This document shows, piece by piece, positions 41,309-50,311 of a stretch of DNA of 64,000 nt. The notes below the pieces were generated by a model that was given only the letters and a program-made list of their open reading frames with translations, was not told the DNA's origin and did not search any database. This DNA comes from UBA2377 sp964525935 (GTDB lineage Bacteria > Verrucomicrobiota > Verrucomicrobiia > Opitutales > Opitutaceae). Position numbers and translations under genes: made by a program. The stretch lies in assembly GCA_964525935.1 (NCBI GenBank), contig CAZGJZ010000002.1, forward strand, positions 186,001 to 250,000, in the 5' to 3' direction. Numbering within the stretch: the first letter of the stretch is position 1; each line of letters opens with the position of its first letter.

Positions 41309-43768
41309 TTACCGGCCGAGGGGAATGCGCTTGGGTTTCCCGCCTTGGCCGATGCGGAAGGTGGCGACTTCGCCCGAAGCGACGGCGCCGAGCGCGTAAC
41401 GCTTGCCGGCGAGCGTGAGCACGGGGCGCAGCGTGGCGTCAGTGGGATTCTTTACGCGCAAGTCCACGGTGCGGTCGCCGGGATCGCTCTTCAGTGCGAG
41501 GAGTTGGACGGCGTCGGGCGTCAGCGTGGCGAGTGAGCCGGTGGCGGGCAGTGTGCCGGTGGGGTTGACCCACGCCAGGGTGACAATCGGCGGCTGCGTG
41601 AGGAGCTCGGCGGCGTGTTCGACGTTGGCGTTGAGCGGGAGCAGCACGAGGCGTTCGCGGAGTTCGCCGCGGTCGATGGTGGGGCGCCACCATTCCGTGC
41701 CTTGATCGAGATTTTCGGCGCGGGCGTAACGCGTGGCACGGGCGAGGGTGACGCGGAGGTCGCCGGCCTCGAGGTCATAGGCGGCGAGCACGTCGCTCGC
41801 GAGGGCGAAGCCATTGCGGCCATCGCGGGCGCGCAGCCAGCGCAGGACGGGAATCTCGCCCTCGGCGGTGCGGCGGACGCGTTCGCCGGGGACTTCGCAT
41901 TCGACGGAGCGGGCGCCGGGGAGGACGAGCTTGATGCGCGCGGATTCGAGGTCGGTGAACACGCGGGCTTCGATGCCGACTTCCTCGGTGCCGGCGGTGA
42001 GGCGCAGCGTGAGGTCGACGTGGGCCTTGGCGGTGGTGAGGCGGACGACGAGCGAAGCGCGGAGCGGGCCGGATTCGGTGACGGCGACGCGGGCGATTTT
42101 CCACTGGCCGATGGCCTCGGTGAGGCGGACGCCGTCTTTTTCCTCGTTCATGGCGCCCCAGGAGCCCCAGTTGTCGGCGAGCGTGACGAGTTGCAGGCCG
42201 CGGGCGCCGAAGATTTTTTTGCCGCGGTGGCGGATGTCGATGCCGCGGGCGCCGGGGCGGGCGGTGATTTGATAAAATTCGTTGCGGATCGCGGTGCCGC
42301 GGCCGGTGGCGGCGGTGGGATGAACGGGAGCGGTGGCGCCTTCGACCCAGCCGACGGTGGCGACATGCCAGCCGGCGGCGGGAAGCGTGACGGGGAGGAT
42401 CACGCGGTAGCGCCAGGGGAGGTCGGGGAAGGATTCGTGATCGGTGGCGAGGACCTGGAAGGGAACGCGTTTGCCGCCAAGGCGGGCTTCGAGCGGGAGC
42501 TCGTGGGCGCGGTGCCGGTATTTCCACACGGGGCGGTAGTCGGCCATCGTCTCGAATTCCCCGAAGGTCTGCAGCGGACGCGGCAGCGGGTTCCAGAGCA
42601 GGAAGGGCACGGCACGCGGGTGGTCGGCGCCGACGGCGGGCACGGTGATGCGCACGCGGCCGATGAGGGCGTTGAGCGAGCGGAACGCGGCGTCGCGCGC
42701 GGTCTGGCGCACCTGGCCGACTTCGTCGATCTGCTCGTCGAACGCGCGCTCGATGCTGGAGCCGGGTAGAATGTCGTGGAAGGAATTGAAGAGGACCGAT
42801 TCCCACGCGGGCGCGAGGTCGGGTGCGGGTGCGACGCCGGCGCGCTGGAGCAGGGCGGTGGTGCGCTCGGCGCGCTGGAGTTCGTGCTCGGCGCGGCGGT
42901 AGGGGTGCTTGAAGCGGGCGACCGAGGCGTAGCAGCCACGCATGCTGAAGTTCAGTTCGCCGTGGACGGCGTCGATTTTCGGTGCGCCGGGCGCGCCGAG
43001 TTCCTTGCGCAGCGCGGTGAAGAACGAGTGCAGGCCGGCGAAGCGCACGTCGAATTCCGGGTGCTTGGCGGCCCACGCGCGGACGTCGTTGATGAGTCCC
43101 TGGCTCGGGCCGCCGCCATGGTTGCCGAGGCCCATGAAGACGCCGACGTTGCGCAGGTTGGTCTTCTTTGACCACGGGAGGAGCTGCTCGAGGCGGGGCA
43201 GCATCTCGGTGCGTTCACAGCCATACCAGCCGACGGGCGAACGGTAGCAGAGCGTCTTGGCGTCGCCGCGGCCGTGCCACCAGAACGCCGGTGTCTTCAG
43301 CGGGAAGTGTTCGATGGGCGGACGCGTGAAGGCGAAGTTTTCGATGCCGCCGGCGGCGAAGACGTCGGGCAAGCCGGCGGTGTGGCCGAACGAGTCGGCC
43401 TGCCAGCCGCACTTCACCTGCACGCCGAGTTTTTCGCGGAAGTAACGCAGACCGACCTCGTAGTGCCGGCAGAGCGTCTCGCTATCGAGGAGGTTGGTGT
43501 CGGGCTGGATCCAGGAACCACCCACGGCGTCCCAGTGGCCGCTGCGGATTTTTTTGAGGATGCGAGCGAAGGTTGCGGGGTCGGTGCGGCGGATGTGTTC
43601 GTAGATCGCGGCCTCACCGCGGATGAACGTGAGGTCGGGGTTTACGTCCATCAGGTCGAGGATGGTGCGGCAGGTGGCGACGCCTTCGTTGAGGCCCTCG
43701 CGATAATCCCAGAGCCAGACGGGATCGAGGTGGGCGTTGGGGATGATGTGGACGACGAACTTTTTCAT
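41309..43768 (-). CDS. GH38 alpha-mannosidase
   Basis: ATG at 43768 gives 819 residues. IIPNAHLDPVWLWDY carries the zinc ligands (His13, Asp15), and CGWQADSFGHTAGLP contains the nucleophile Asp125. A second zinc-site His lies in LFNSFHDILPGS. The family removes alpha-linked mannose from oligosaccharides by a retaining mechanism with a bound zinc. No signal peptide is seen, so it acts in the cytoplasm on imported glycans. It is the first of a set of mannose/N-acetylglucosamine genes and is convergent with the small membrane gene. Confidence 0.95.
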   Translation of the reverse strand: MKKFVVHIIPNAHLDPVWLWDYREGLNEGVATCRTILDLMDVNPDLTFIRGEAAIYEHIRRTDPATFARILKKIRSGHWDAVGGSWIQPDTNLLDSETLCRHYEVGLRYFREKLGVQVKCGWQADSFGHTAGLPDVFAAGGIENFAFTRPPIEHFPLKTPAFWWHGRGDAKTLCYRSPVGWYGCERTEMLPRLEQLLPWSKKTNLRNVGVFMGLGNHGGGPSQGLINDVRAWAAKHPEFDVRFAGLHSFFTALRKELGAPGAPKIDAVHGELNFSMRGCYASVARFKHPYRRAEHELQRAERTTALLQRAGVAPAPDLAPAWESVLFNSFHDILPGSSIERAFDEQIDEVGQVRQTARDAAFRSLNALIGRVRITVPAVGADHPRAVPFLLWNPLPRPLQTFGEFETMADYRPVWKYRHRAHELPLEARLGGKRVPFQVLATDHESFPDLPWRYRVILPVTLPAAGWHVATVGWVEGATAPVHPTAATGRGTAIRNEFYQITARPGARGIDIRHRGKKIFGARGLQLVTLADNWGSWGAMNEEKDGVRLTEAIGQWKIARVAVTESGPLRASLVVRLTTAKAHVDLTLRLTAGTEEVGIEARVFTDLESARIKLVLPGARSVECEVPGERVRRTAEGEIPVLRWLRARDGRNGFALASDVLAAYDLEAGDLRVTLARATRYARAENLDQGTEWWRPTIDRGELRERLVLLPLNANVEHAAELLTQPPIVTLAWVNPTGTLPATGSLATLTPDAVQLLALKSDPGDRTVDLRVKNPTDATLRPVLTLAGKRYALGAVASGEVATFRIGQGGKPKRIPLGR

Positions 43769-43814
43769 GGGGTGGGAAAGCAAAGGGCGACTGGACTTGA
43801 ACGGACGGGGTTGA

Positions 43815-43879
43815 CCACGGATTACACGGATCAAACCGGATTAGAGGAACTGAATCCGTGTCATCCGTGAAATCCGTGG
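43815..43879. repeat. CCACGGATTACACGGAT inverted repeat
   Basis: CCACGGATTACACGGAT (43815-43831) pairs with ATCCGTGAAATCCGTGG (43863-43879), one mismatch. It lies between the GH38 start and the amidohydrolase stop. A single-arm relative occurs at 48907-48938. Confidence 0.8.
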
Positions 43880-43885
43880 CGAAAA

Positions 43886-44794
43886 TCAGGCCTTCGGCGG
43901 CGCGACGAGCCGCTCGGCGTTTTGCCAGTAGATTTTCTCCACGACGGCAGCGCTGAGCGGGAGCGTTTGCAGGAAGGTGTGCAGCTCGGTGCCGTAGTAA
44001 TCGCGACCGAAGACGAGGCGGTCGGCGTAGCGGGTGAGAAATTGCGTGGCGTGCGCGGGATCGCGCGAGAGCGCCTGGCGGCCGGAGCCGGCGGAGAGAT
44101 CGGCCCAGAGATTCGGGTGGCGGTCGAAGAGGGTGTAGAGGCGGCCGCCGGGGGTGACGGGCGTGTTGGGGTAGGGTGAAGGACTCGCGTCGGCGTCGCC
44201 GCTGATCTCGCGCCAGAAGCCGGGTGCGTGACCGATGAAGATGGTTTCCGGGCAGGCTTCGAGGGCGCGTTCGAGCGCGGCGACAGTGCCGCCATACCAG
44301 AGCGGTTGGAAAACGGGCACGCCGGTTTTCGGATCGGGCAGCCACGGCACATCGAGGTGGAGGACAACCGGCATCTTCAATTGCCCGGCCTTTTGGAAAA
44401 TCGCGATGCAGCGCGGGTCGTCGAACGGCACGCGGAACTTCCATTCGCCGCAGACGCGGGCGCCGTGCATGTGATAGGCGGCCTCGAGCATCGCCGGCGC
44501 GTTGATCCAGCGCGGATTGGGGCAGAAGCCGAGGATGAAGCGCGAGGGATACTGTTTTTGCGTGTCGATGAGATCGGAAAGCGGAATGCCCGGGTGCGAG
44601 CCGTCGGGCGCAAAGTGCGCGGGATTCAGCGCGCTGGTGTATTCGGGTGCCTGCTCGTCCTGGTGCAGCAGCCACGAGAGGAGCCAGGCGTAGCTGATGC
44701 CGTGCGCGTCCATATCGGCGATGAGGCCGTGTTCGTCGCGATGGTGCCAGCGGACATGTTGGTGTGAGTCAACGAGGCGGGTAGGGGCGGGCAT
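43886..44794 (-). CDS. Amidohydrolase-family (Amidohydro_2) metal enzyme
   Basis: ATG at 44794 gives 302 residues, starting just before the metal motif DSHQHVRW (HxH-like). VVLHLDVPW and FIGHAPGFWREI carry further His ligands, and LVFGRDYYGTEL has a probable catalytic Asp, all as in TIM-barrel Amidohydro_2 enzymes. Such enzymes hydrolyse lactones or decarboxylate; the substrate is unknown but the context suggests a sugar-derived lactone. The frame upstream to 45058 is discounted. A palindrome copy lies 95 bp upstream. Confidence 0.8.
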   Translation of the reverse strand: MPAPTRLVDSHQHVRWHHRDEHGLIADMDAHGISYAWLLSWLLHQDEQAPEYTSALNPAHFAPDGSHPGIPLSDLIDTQKQYPSRFILGFCPNPRWINAPAMLEAAYHMHGARVCGEWKFRVPFDDPRCIAIFQKAGQLKMPVVLHLDVPWLPDPKTGVPVFQPLWYGGTVAALERALEACPETIFIGHAPGFWREISGDADASPSPYPNTPVTPGGRLYTLFDRHPNLWADLSAGSGRQALSRDPAHATQFLTRYADRLVFGRDYYGTELHTFLQTLPLSAAVVEKIYWQNAERLVAPPKA

Positions 44795-44888
44795 GACGCG
44801 AGGGAGCGTGCCGGGTGCACGCGGTGGCGCAAAAACAAAAGGAGAGGGTGGATTACTCAGCTTCCGTGGCGTGCGCGGCCAAACGCCG

Positions 44889-44909
44889 ATGTAACCTAAT
44901 AGGTTACAT
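44889..44909 (-). repeat. Dispersed palindrome copy 6
   Basis: ATGTAACC-TAATA-GGTTACAT, a perfect 8-bp stem; on the minus strand the loop is TATTA. It lies in the leader of the amidohydrolase gene. Confidence 0.8.
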
Positions 44910-45033
44910 TCTGGTTTGGCGTAACGGCGCGCCCAGCTCTGCTGGCCGGCAGAGCGCCCGGTCTTAAGACACAAGGGACGCTGACCCAGTTTCGGCTTGT
45001 TATCGGGCGGCAAAGAATCGTTGCTGCACGGGC

Positions 45034-46110
45034 TTGGACTTGCAGCTCCGCCAGACACCCCAACTCCCTCAGGCGCCGCGGCCGATTGTCGTGATTGGCG
45101 CGGGCGGCATTGTGCGCGATGCGCATCTGCCCGCCTATAAACTCGCGGGATTTCCGGTCGCCGCGATCTTCGATCTCGACGGCGCGCGCGCGGCGGCGGT
45201 GGCGAAGGATTTTGGGATTCCGCGGGTGTGCGCCACCGTGGCGGAACTTGTGGCGACTGCGCCGGCCGGGGCGGTTTACGACTGCGCGGTGCCGGCGCCG
45301 GCGATCCCCGGGATTTTGGCGCAACTGCCCGACGGCGCGGCGGTGCTGATCCAGAAACCGCTGGGGGAGGATTTTGCGAGTGCGCAGGCGATTTGTGAGC
45401 TGTGCCGGCGCAAGGGCCTGCGCGCCGCGGTGAATTTCCAGCTGCGGTTCGCGCCCTACATCCTCGCGGCGCGCGACCTGATCGGGCGCGGGCTGATCGG
45501 CGAAGTGCACGACATGGAGGTGCGCGTGACGGTTTACACGCCGTGGCACCTGTGGACGTTCATGGAAGGCATCCCGCGCGTGGAGATTCTCTATCACAGT
45601 GTGCACTACGTTGACCTCGTGCGCTCGTTCCTTGGCGAGCCGGCGGGTGTCCACGCGAAGACACTCAAGCATCCACAGACGCTCAAGCTGGCTTCGACGC
45701 GCTCGAATCTCATCCTCGACTACGGCGATGTGCTGCGCGCCAACATCACGACGAATCACGGCCATGACTTCGGGCTCCAGCATCAGGAAAGCTACGTGAA
45801 ATGGGAGGGCACGAAGGGTGCGATCAAGGTGAAGCTCGGGCTGCTCATGAATTACCCGAAGGGCGAGCCGGACGCGTTTGAATACTGCCTGCACGACGGG
45901 AATAAGCGCGAGTGGCGCAGCGTGCCGATCACGGGGAGTTGGTATCCGCACGCGTTTATCGGCACGATGGCATCGCTGATGCGATTCGCCGCCGGTGAAA
46001 CGATCGAGCTGCCGACGGCGGTGGACGATGCGCTGCGCACGATGGCGGTGGTGGAGGCGGCGTATACGGCCTCGCAACGTGGCGCGACGCCGGTGCCGCA
46101 ACCGAAGTGA
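45034..46110 (+). CDS. Gfo/Idh/MocA-family oxidoreductase
   Basis: A TTG at 45034 is the best start (358 aa): after a short leader, IVVIGAGGIVRDAHLPAYKLAGF is the NAD(P) Rossmann loop. VLIQKPLGEDFASA carries the conserved EKP-like motif (here QKP) and the C-terminal domain has HSVHYVDLVRSFLGEP with catalytic His. Enzymes of this family oxidise or reduce sugars and inositols. Having Gln in place of Glu in EKP is a small departure. It is followed 7 bp later by a RraA-family gene, a likely operon. Confidence 0.9.
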   Translation: MDLQLRQTPQLPQAPRPIVVIGAGGIVRDAHLPAYKLAGFPVAAIFDLDGARAAAVAKDFGIPRVCATVAELVATAPAGAVYDCAVPAPAIPGILAQLPDGAAVLIQKPLGEDFASAQAICELCRRKGLRAAVNFQLRFAPYILAARDLIGRGLIGEVHDMEVRVTVYTPWHLWTFMEGIPRVEILYHSVHYVDLVRSFLGEPAGVHAKTLKHPQTLKLASTRSNLILDYGDVLRANITTNHGHDFGLQHQESYVKWEGTKGAIKVKLGLLMNYPKGEPDAFEYCLHDGNKREWRSVPITGSWYPHAFIGTMASLMRFAAGETIELPTAVDDALRTMAVVEAAYTASQRGATPVPQPK

Positions 46111-46117
46111 AACCAGG

Positions 46118-46783
46118 ATGAATTCGCCTGCGCAGACTGATGACCTCGCCCGCCGGCTTGAGGCCTGCTATTCCGGAGCGGTTTACGACGTGTTGCGCGC
46201 GATGGGTTATCCGAACCAGGTGCTGCCCACGACGATCCGCCCGCTGGATCCGGCGCGGGTGCTGGCGGGAAAAATCTACACGGTAAGCGGGCATAACGAT
46301 GCGACGCTCGATGCGCACAAGACCCTGCTCGAATGGACCGGCCTGCTCTCGAAGGCGCCGCGCGACAGCGTCGTGATCTGCCAACCCAACGACGACCAGC
46401 TTGCCCACATGGGCGAGCTCTCCGCCGAGACGCTCACGCTGCGTGGCGTGCGCGGCTACATCGTGGACGGCGGCTGCCGCGACTCGGGGTTCATCCTGAA
46501 AATCGGCTTTCGAGTGTGGTGCCGGTATTTTACGCCGCGCGATGTGGTGGGTCGCTGGGTGGCGGATGGATTTGGCGAACCGATCGTGATTGGCGGCGTG
46601 ACGATCCGCACGGGCGACTACGTGCTGGCGGACCGCGACGGCGTGGTGATTGTGCCGGGCGAGCTCGCCGCTGACGTGGTGGCGCGGACCGAAGCGGTGC
46701 TCGCGACCGAAAACAAGGTGCGCACCGCGATCCTCAACGGCGTCGATCCGCAGGAGGCCTACCTGCGGCACGGGAAGTTTTGA
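46118..46783 (+). CDS. RraA-family protein (HMG aldolase/demethylmenaquinone methyltransferase-like)
   Basis: ATG at 46118 gives 221 residues. VYDVLRAMG, a central VRGYIVDGGCRDSGFI with the Arg-Asp pair, and VWCRYFTPRDVVGRW are RraA/HMG-aldolase-like. The RD pair suggests an aldolase or oxaloacetate decarboxylase-like activity on a keto acid rather than RNase E inhibition; the substrate is unknown. It is 7 bp after the Gfo/Idh/MocA gene and both may process the same sugar acid. Confidence 0.85.
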   Translation: MNSPAQTDDLARRLEACYSGAVYDVLRAMGYPNQVLPTTIRPLDPARVLAGKIYTVSGHNDATLDAHKTLLEWTGLLSKAPRDSVVICQPNDDQLAHMGELSAETLTLRGVRGYIVDGGCRDSGFILKIGFRVWCRYFTPRDVVGRWVADGFGEPIVIGGVTIRTGDYVLADRDGVVIVPGELAADVVARTEAVLATENKVRTAILNGVDPQEAYLRHGKF

Positions 46784-46908
46784 GTGCGGGATTTTCTCGG
46801 GATTTGCGGCGCCAGGCTACACGTAGGACGCGGATGCGGTGGTTTTCCGTTGTCACTTCCGGCGGTTGCCTGCTGTCGTGAGCCTTCGTCAACCCGACGC
46901 TTTTTCCC

Positions 46909-47688
46909 ATGATCCCTTCTCCTGTGAAATCCTATCAAGTGGACCGCCTGCCGGTCCGGAGTTTTGCCTCGCTGGCCGACATGGCGGCGGCGGCGGCCGA
47001 AGACGCGGCCCAGGTGCTGATCGCGGCGATCGCCAAAAACGGCCGGGCGCGCGCCATCATCGCGACGGGCAACTCGCAGGACCTCTTTCTGGAAAAGCTC
47101 ACGCAGCGCGCCGGCATCAACTGGTCGAAGGTCGAGCTGTTCCACATGGACGAATACCTCGGTATGGCGATCACGCACCGGGCGTCGTTCCGAAAATATC
47201 TCAAGGAGCGCGTCTTCGACCGCGTGCGCCCTGCCGGCGCGAACTACCTCGAAGGCGACGCGATGGAGCCGCTCAAGGCCATCCGCGCCTACGCGGCCGC
47301 GCTGGCCTCGGCGCCGATCGACCTGTGCTGCCTCGGCATCGGCGAAAACGGTCACCTCGCATTCAACGATCCGCCAGTCGCCGATTTCGCCGACGCCGAG
47401 GCGATCAAGATCGTGAAACTCGACGAGAAATGCCGCCTGCAGCAGGTCGGCGAAGGACACTTCCCGAACCTCGACGCCGTGCCGTCGTATGCGATCACTC
47501 TCACGATTCCCACGCTCTGCAAAGTTGGCCGCATGATCGCGGTCGTGCCGGAGAAGCGGAAAGCGGTGGCGGTGCGGGATTCGCTCGAAGGCCCCATCGC
47601 GACGGCTTGCCCGGGAAGTTTCCTGCGCCAGCAAGCGCACGCGGTGCTCTACCTCGATGCGGATTCGTCGTCGTTGCTGAAACGCTGA
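46909..47688 (+). CDS. nagB: Glucosamine-6-phosphate deaminase
   Basis: The 259-residue protein carries NagB motifs: AIIATGNSQDLFLEKL, the active-site FHMDEYLGM, and LGIGENGHLAFNDPP, with catalytic Asp and His. NagB converts glucosamine 6-phosphate to fructose 6-phosphate and ammonia. It directly precedes nagA, separated by 38 bp containing a short repeat. Together they complete catabolism of N-acetylglucosamine 6-phosphate. Confidence 0.95.
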   Translation: MIPSPVKSYQVDRLPVRSFASLADMAAAAAEDAAQVLIAAIAKNGRARAIIATGNSQDLFLEKLTQRAGINWSKVELFHMDEYLGMAITHRASFRKYLKERVFDRVRPAGANYLEGDAMEPLKAIRAYAAALASAPIDLCCLGIGENGHLAFNDPPVADFADAEAIKIVKLDEKCRLQQVGEGHFPNLDAVPSYAITLTIPTLCKVGRMIAVVPEKRKAVAVRDSLEGPIATACPGSFLRQQAHAVLYLDADSSSLLKR

Positions 47689-47689
47689 T

Positions 47690-47715
47690 CCACTCGCTCA
47701 CGCTCGTAGCTACCG
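47690..47715. repeat. CCACTCGCTCACGCTCG-type repeat between nagB and nagA
   Basis: CCACTCGCTCACGCTCGTAG followed by CTACCG, related to the rapA and hypothetical-gene copies. It begins 1 bp after the nagB stop and ends 11 bp before the nagA start. Confidence 0.65.
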
Positions 47716-47726
47716 GTCACTTTCAT

Positions 47727-48884
47727 ATGAAACCCGTCGTCCGCGAGGCAGTTGACCACCGCACGGGACGCGCCGTGCGGCTGACGTGCGTCGACGGAAA
47801 AATCCAGTCCATCGAGCCGCTGGCCGGCGCGGCTCCGACCGGCCTGCCGCGGTTGCTGCCGCCGTTGATCGATATCCAGATCAACGGCTACGCGAGCGTG
47901 GATTTTCAGCGCGACGATTGCACGCTGGCCGAACTCGAACAGGCGGCGACCGGCCTGGCGGTGGGCGGATGCGGACGGTTTTTCGCCACTTTCATTACGA
48001 ACCGCTGGCCGCGGATGCTGGCGCGCGTGCGCCATTTCCGGACGCTGCGCGCGCAGTCGCCGCAACTGCAACGCCGCATGGCGGGCTGGCATCTCGAGGG
48101 ACCGTTCATGAGTCCGAAGCCGGGCTTCCACGGCGCGCATCCGCCGGAGTGCATGGAGCCGCCGTCGGCGGAAAAATTGCACGAACTCAAGGCGCTGGTG
48201 GGTGACGATCCCACGCTGCTGACGATGGCGCCGGAGTGGCCCGAAGCGCCGGCGGCGATCCGGGTGGCGCGCACGCTGGGGTTCCGCGTTTGGCTGGGGC
48301 ACACCGATGCGACGGCGGAACAATTGTCCGCGGCGATCGAGGCGGGGGCGGAGGGGATGACGCATTTGGGCAATGGCTGCCCCGGTGAAATGCACCGGCA
48401 CGACAACATCATTTTCCGCACGCTCGATGAGCCGCGGTTGCGCGCGAGCATCATCCCCGACCGCATTCACGTGTCGGCGCCGGTGTTTCGCATCATGCAC
48501 CAGGTGCTCGGCGATGCGCGCATCTGCTACACGACCGATGCAATGTCGGCCGCGGGCGCGGGACCGGGCGTGTTTGACCTTGCAGGCATGAAGGTCGAGG
48601 TCGGCGCCGACGGCGTCGTGCGCCAGCCGGGCAAGACGAACTTCGCGGGCTCGAGCCTCGCGCCGATCGAGGGCATCCGCCGCGCCGCGGCGATGCTGCG
48701 GCGTCCGCCGGCGGCGGTGTGGGATGGTTTTTCCACGCAGCTGGAAAAGTTCATGGGCTTGCCGCCAGCGCTGGTGGCCGGTGCGCCGGCGGATTATTGT
48801 TTGTTGCACGAGACGGCGGCGGGCACGCGCGTGGAGCTTTGTTTTGTCGGTGAACCGGTGCGCGAAGTTGTGTGGACGAAGTGA
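47727..48884 (+). CDS. nagA: N-acetylglucosamine-6-phosphate deacetylase
   Basis: ATG at 47727 gives 385 residues. LLPPLIDIQINGYASVDF, GWHLEGPFMSPKPGFHGAHPP with the metal Glu/His, LGHTDATAEQ and TTDAMSAAG with the catalytic Asp are NagA motifs. HLGNGCPGEMHR replaces the usual HLFNAM, a modest difference. It removes acetate from GlcNAc-6-phosphate in the cytoplasm. It pairs with nagB upstream. No NagE or other GlcNAc transporter is seen, so uptake must use another system or glycan import. Confidence 0.93.
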   Translation: MKPVVREAVDHRTGRAVRLTCVDGKIQSIEPLAGAAPTGLPRLLPPLIDIQINGYASVDFQRDDCTLAELEQAATGLAVGGCGRFFATFITNRWPRMLARVRHFRTLRAQSPQLQRRMAGWHLEGPFMSPKPGFHGAHPPECMEPPSAEKLHELKALVGDDPTLLTMAPEWPEAPAAIRVARTLGFRVWLGHTDATAEQLSAAIEAGAEGMTHLGNGCPGEMHRHDNIIFRTLDEPRLRASIIPDRIHVSAPVFRIMHQVLGDARICYTTDAMSAAGAGPGVFDLAGMKVEVGADGVVRQPGKTNFAGSSLAPIEGIRRAAAMLRRPPAAVWDGFSTQLEKFMGLPPALVAGAPADYCLLHETAAGTRVELCFVGEPVREVVWTK

Positions 48885-48906
48885 GCCAAGCCGCCGCGGA
48901 AGTTTT

Positions 48907-48938
48907 TAACCACGGATTACACGGATGAACACGGATGA
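48907..48938. repeat. CCACGGATTACACGGAT repeat, single arm
   Basis: TTAACCACGGATTACACGGA then TGAACACGGAT, 23 bp after nagA; same family as 43815-43879. Confidence 0.65.
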
Positions 48939-48950
48939 TCTGAGTGGTGA

Positions 48951-49018
48951 CAGGGCGGGGTTGCCAAACCCCGCCATGAACGCGCTCTCGAAGGCGGGGT
49001 TCGGAGACCCCGCCCTAC
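48951..49018. repeat. AGGGCGGGGTTNNNNAAACCCCGCC inverted repeat
   Basis: Left arm 48951-48975 (CAGGGCGGGGTTGCC...) and right arm 48993-49018 (ending CCCCGCCCTAC) pair closely. The element ends 4 bp before the start of the following esterase gene, so it occupies its leader. Confidence 0.85.
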
Positions 49019-49022
49019 ACCT

Positions 49023-50159
49023 ATGAAAACGATGATCGGTGCATACGGAGAATGGGCGGCCTCACTGCTGCCGGACAAGCCGGGTCCGCTGTCGATGCAG
49101 CAATGCCCGGCGAACGAATTCGCCGCCCGCCGCACGGCGGCCCGCGCACACACGCTCGCGTGCATGGCGCCGCCGCCGAAGCCCGAGGGCGTCACGGCCA
49201 GGGTGCTCCGTCGCTGGGAACACGACGGCTTGGCGATCGAGGAGCTATCGTGGCAGATGCCGAGTGGCGCGCCGACCCAGGGGTGGGTGCTCAAGCCTGC
49301 CGGGGCCACCGGGCGGCTGCCGGGCGTGCTGGCGTTGCACGACCACGGGCGGTTCAAGTTTTACGGCAAGGAGAAGATCGCGCAGACCACGGCGGCGGTG
49401 CATCCGCTCGTCGTGCAGCACCGCGTCGATGCCTACGAGGGACTCGCCTGGGCCAACGAGCTGGCGCACCGCGGCTACGTGGTGCTGGTGCACGATGCGT
49501 TTGCGTTCAACAGCCGCCGCGTGCGGCTGGCGGATGTGCCGCAGGAAATCCACGGCGCACTGAAGGACGACGCCGATGATTCGCCGGCTGGCGTCGCCGC
49601 CTACAACGACTGGGCGGCGGACCACGAGCATCTGATGGCGAAGTCGCTGTTCAGCGCGGGGACGACGTGGCCGGGCGTGTTTGCGACCGAGGACCGCGTG
49701 GCGCTCGATGTATTGTGTGCGCGGCCCGACGTGGATCCGGCGCGGGTCGGCTGCGGCGGACTTTCGGGCGGCGGATTACGCACGGTGTTTCTCGCCGGGC
49801 TCGACGAGCGCATCAAATGCGCAGTGTGCGTGGGCATGATGACGACGTGGCGCGACTATCTTTTAAGCAAGAGCTGGACGCACACCTGGATGTGCTACGT
49901 GCCGCTCCTGCCGCGCGATCTCGACTATCCGGAAATCCTGGGCCTGCGCGCGCCGTTGCCGACGCTGGTGCTGAATACGCGCGCCGATCCGTTTTTCAGC
50001 AAGAGTGAGATGGAGCGCGCCGACCGCATGCTGGGCGCCGTGTATGCGTCGAGCGGCCGGCCCGAGGCCTACCGCTGCTCATGGTATCCGGGGCATCATC
50101 AGTTCAACCGTGCGATGCAGACCGAGGCGTTTGACTGGTTTGGGCGCTGGCTGGCGTGA
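49023..50159 (+). CDS. Alpha/beta-hydrolase (dienelactone hydrolase/acetyl-esterase-like)
   Basis: The 378-residue protein has an alpha/beta-hydrolase core: GVLALHDHGRFKFYG (oxyanion), VGCGGLSGGGLRT with nucleophile Ser in GLSGG, LVLNTRADPFFS with the acid, and YPGHHQF with the His. No signal peptide is clear. It likely deacylates a sugar ester or similar small molecule; substrate unknown. The repeat at 48951-49018 ends 4 bp before the ATG, so no normal ribosome-binding site fits; start may be at the second ATG (49032). Confidence 0.82.
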   Translation: MKTMIGAYGEWAASLLPDKPGPLSMQQCPANEFAARRTAARAHTLACMAPPPKPEGVTARVLRRWEHDGLAIEELSWQMPSGAPTQGWVLKPAGATGRLPGVLALHDHGRFKFYGKEKIAQTTAAVHPLVVQHRVDAYEGLAWANELAHRGYVVLVHDAFAFNSRRVRLADVPQEIHGALKDDADDSPAGVAAYNDWAADHEHLMAKSLFSAGTTWPGVFATEDRVALDVLCARPDVDPARVGCGGLSGGGLRTVFLAGLDERIKCAVCVGMMTTWRDYLLSKSWTHTWMCYVPLLPRDLDYPEILGLRAPLPTLVLNTRADPFFSKSEMERADRMLGAVYASSGRPEAYRCSWYPGHHQFNRAMQTEAFDWFGRWLA

Positions 50160-50311
50160 GACGGCAAGGTGAGGTGGACGCGCAGATTCCACCCTAAGGC
50201 GGGCCCTGCAACCGTTCCAGTTATGCGGGGTTGCGTCGTGGGTTAACCTGGCGTGATATTGGAGCACCCCTGACAGTTCCGGCCGCCCGATGGCCGCTTT
50301 CGTTACCCCGT

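Noticed and set aside
45034..46110. Gfo/Idh/MocA gene at 45034 as a pseudogene because it has no ATG start
   Set aside because: TTG at 45034 gives a full-length product with the NAD(P) loop intact; GTG/TTG starts are used elsewhere in the window.
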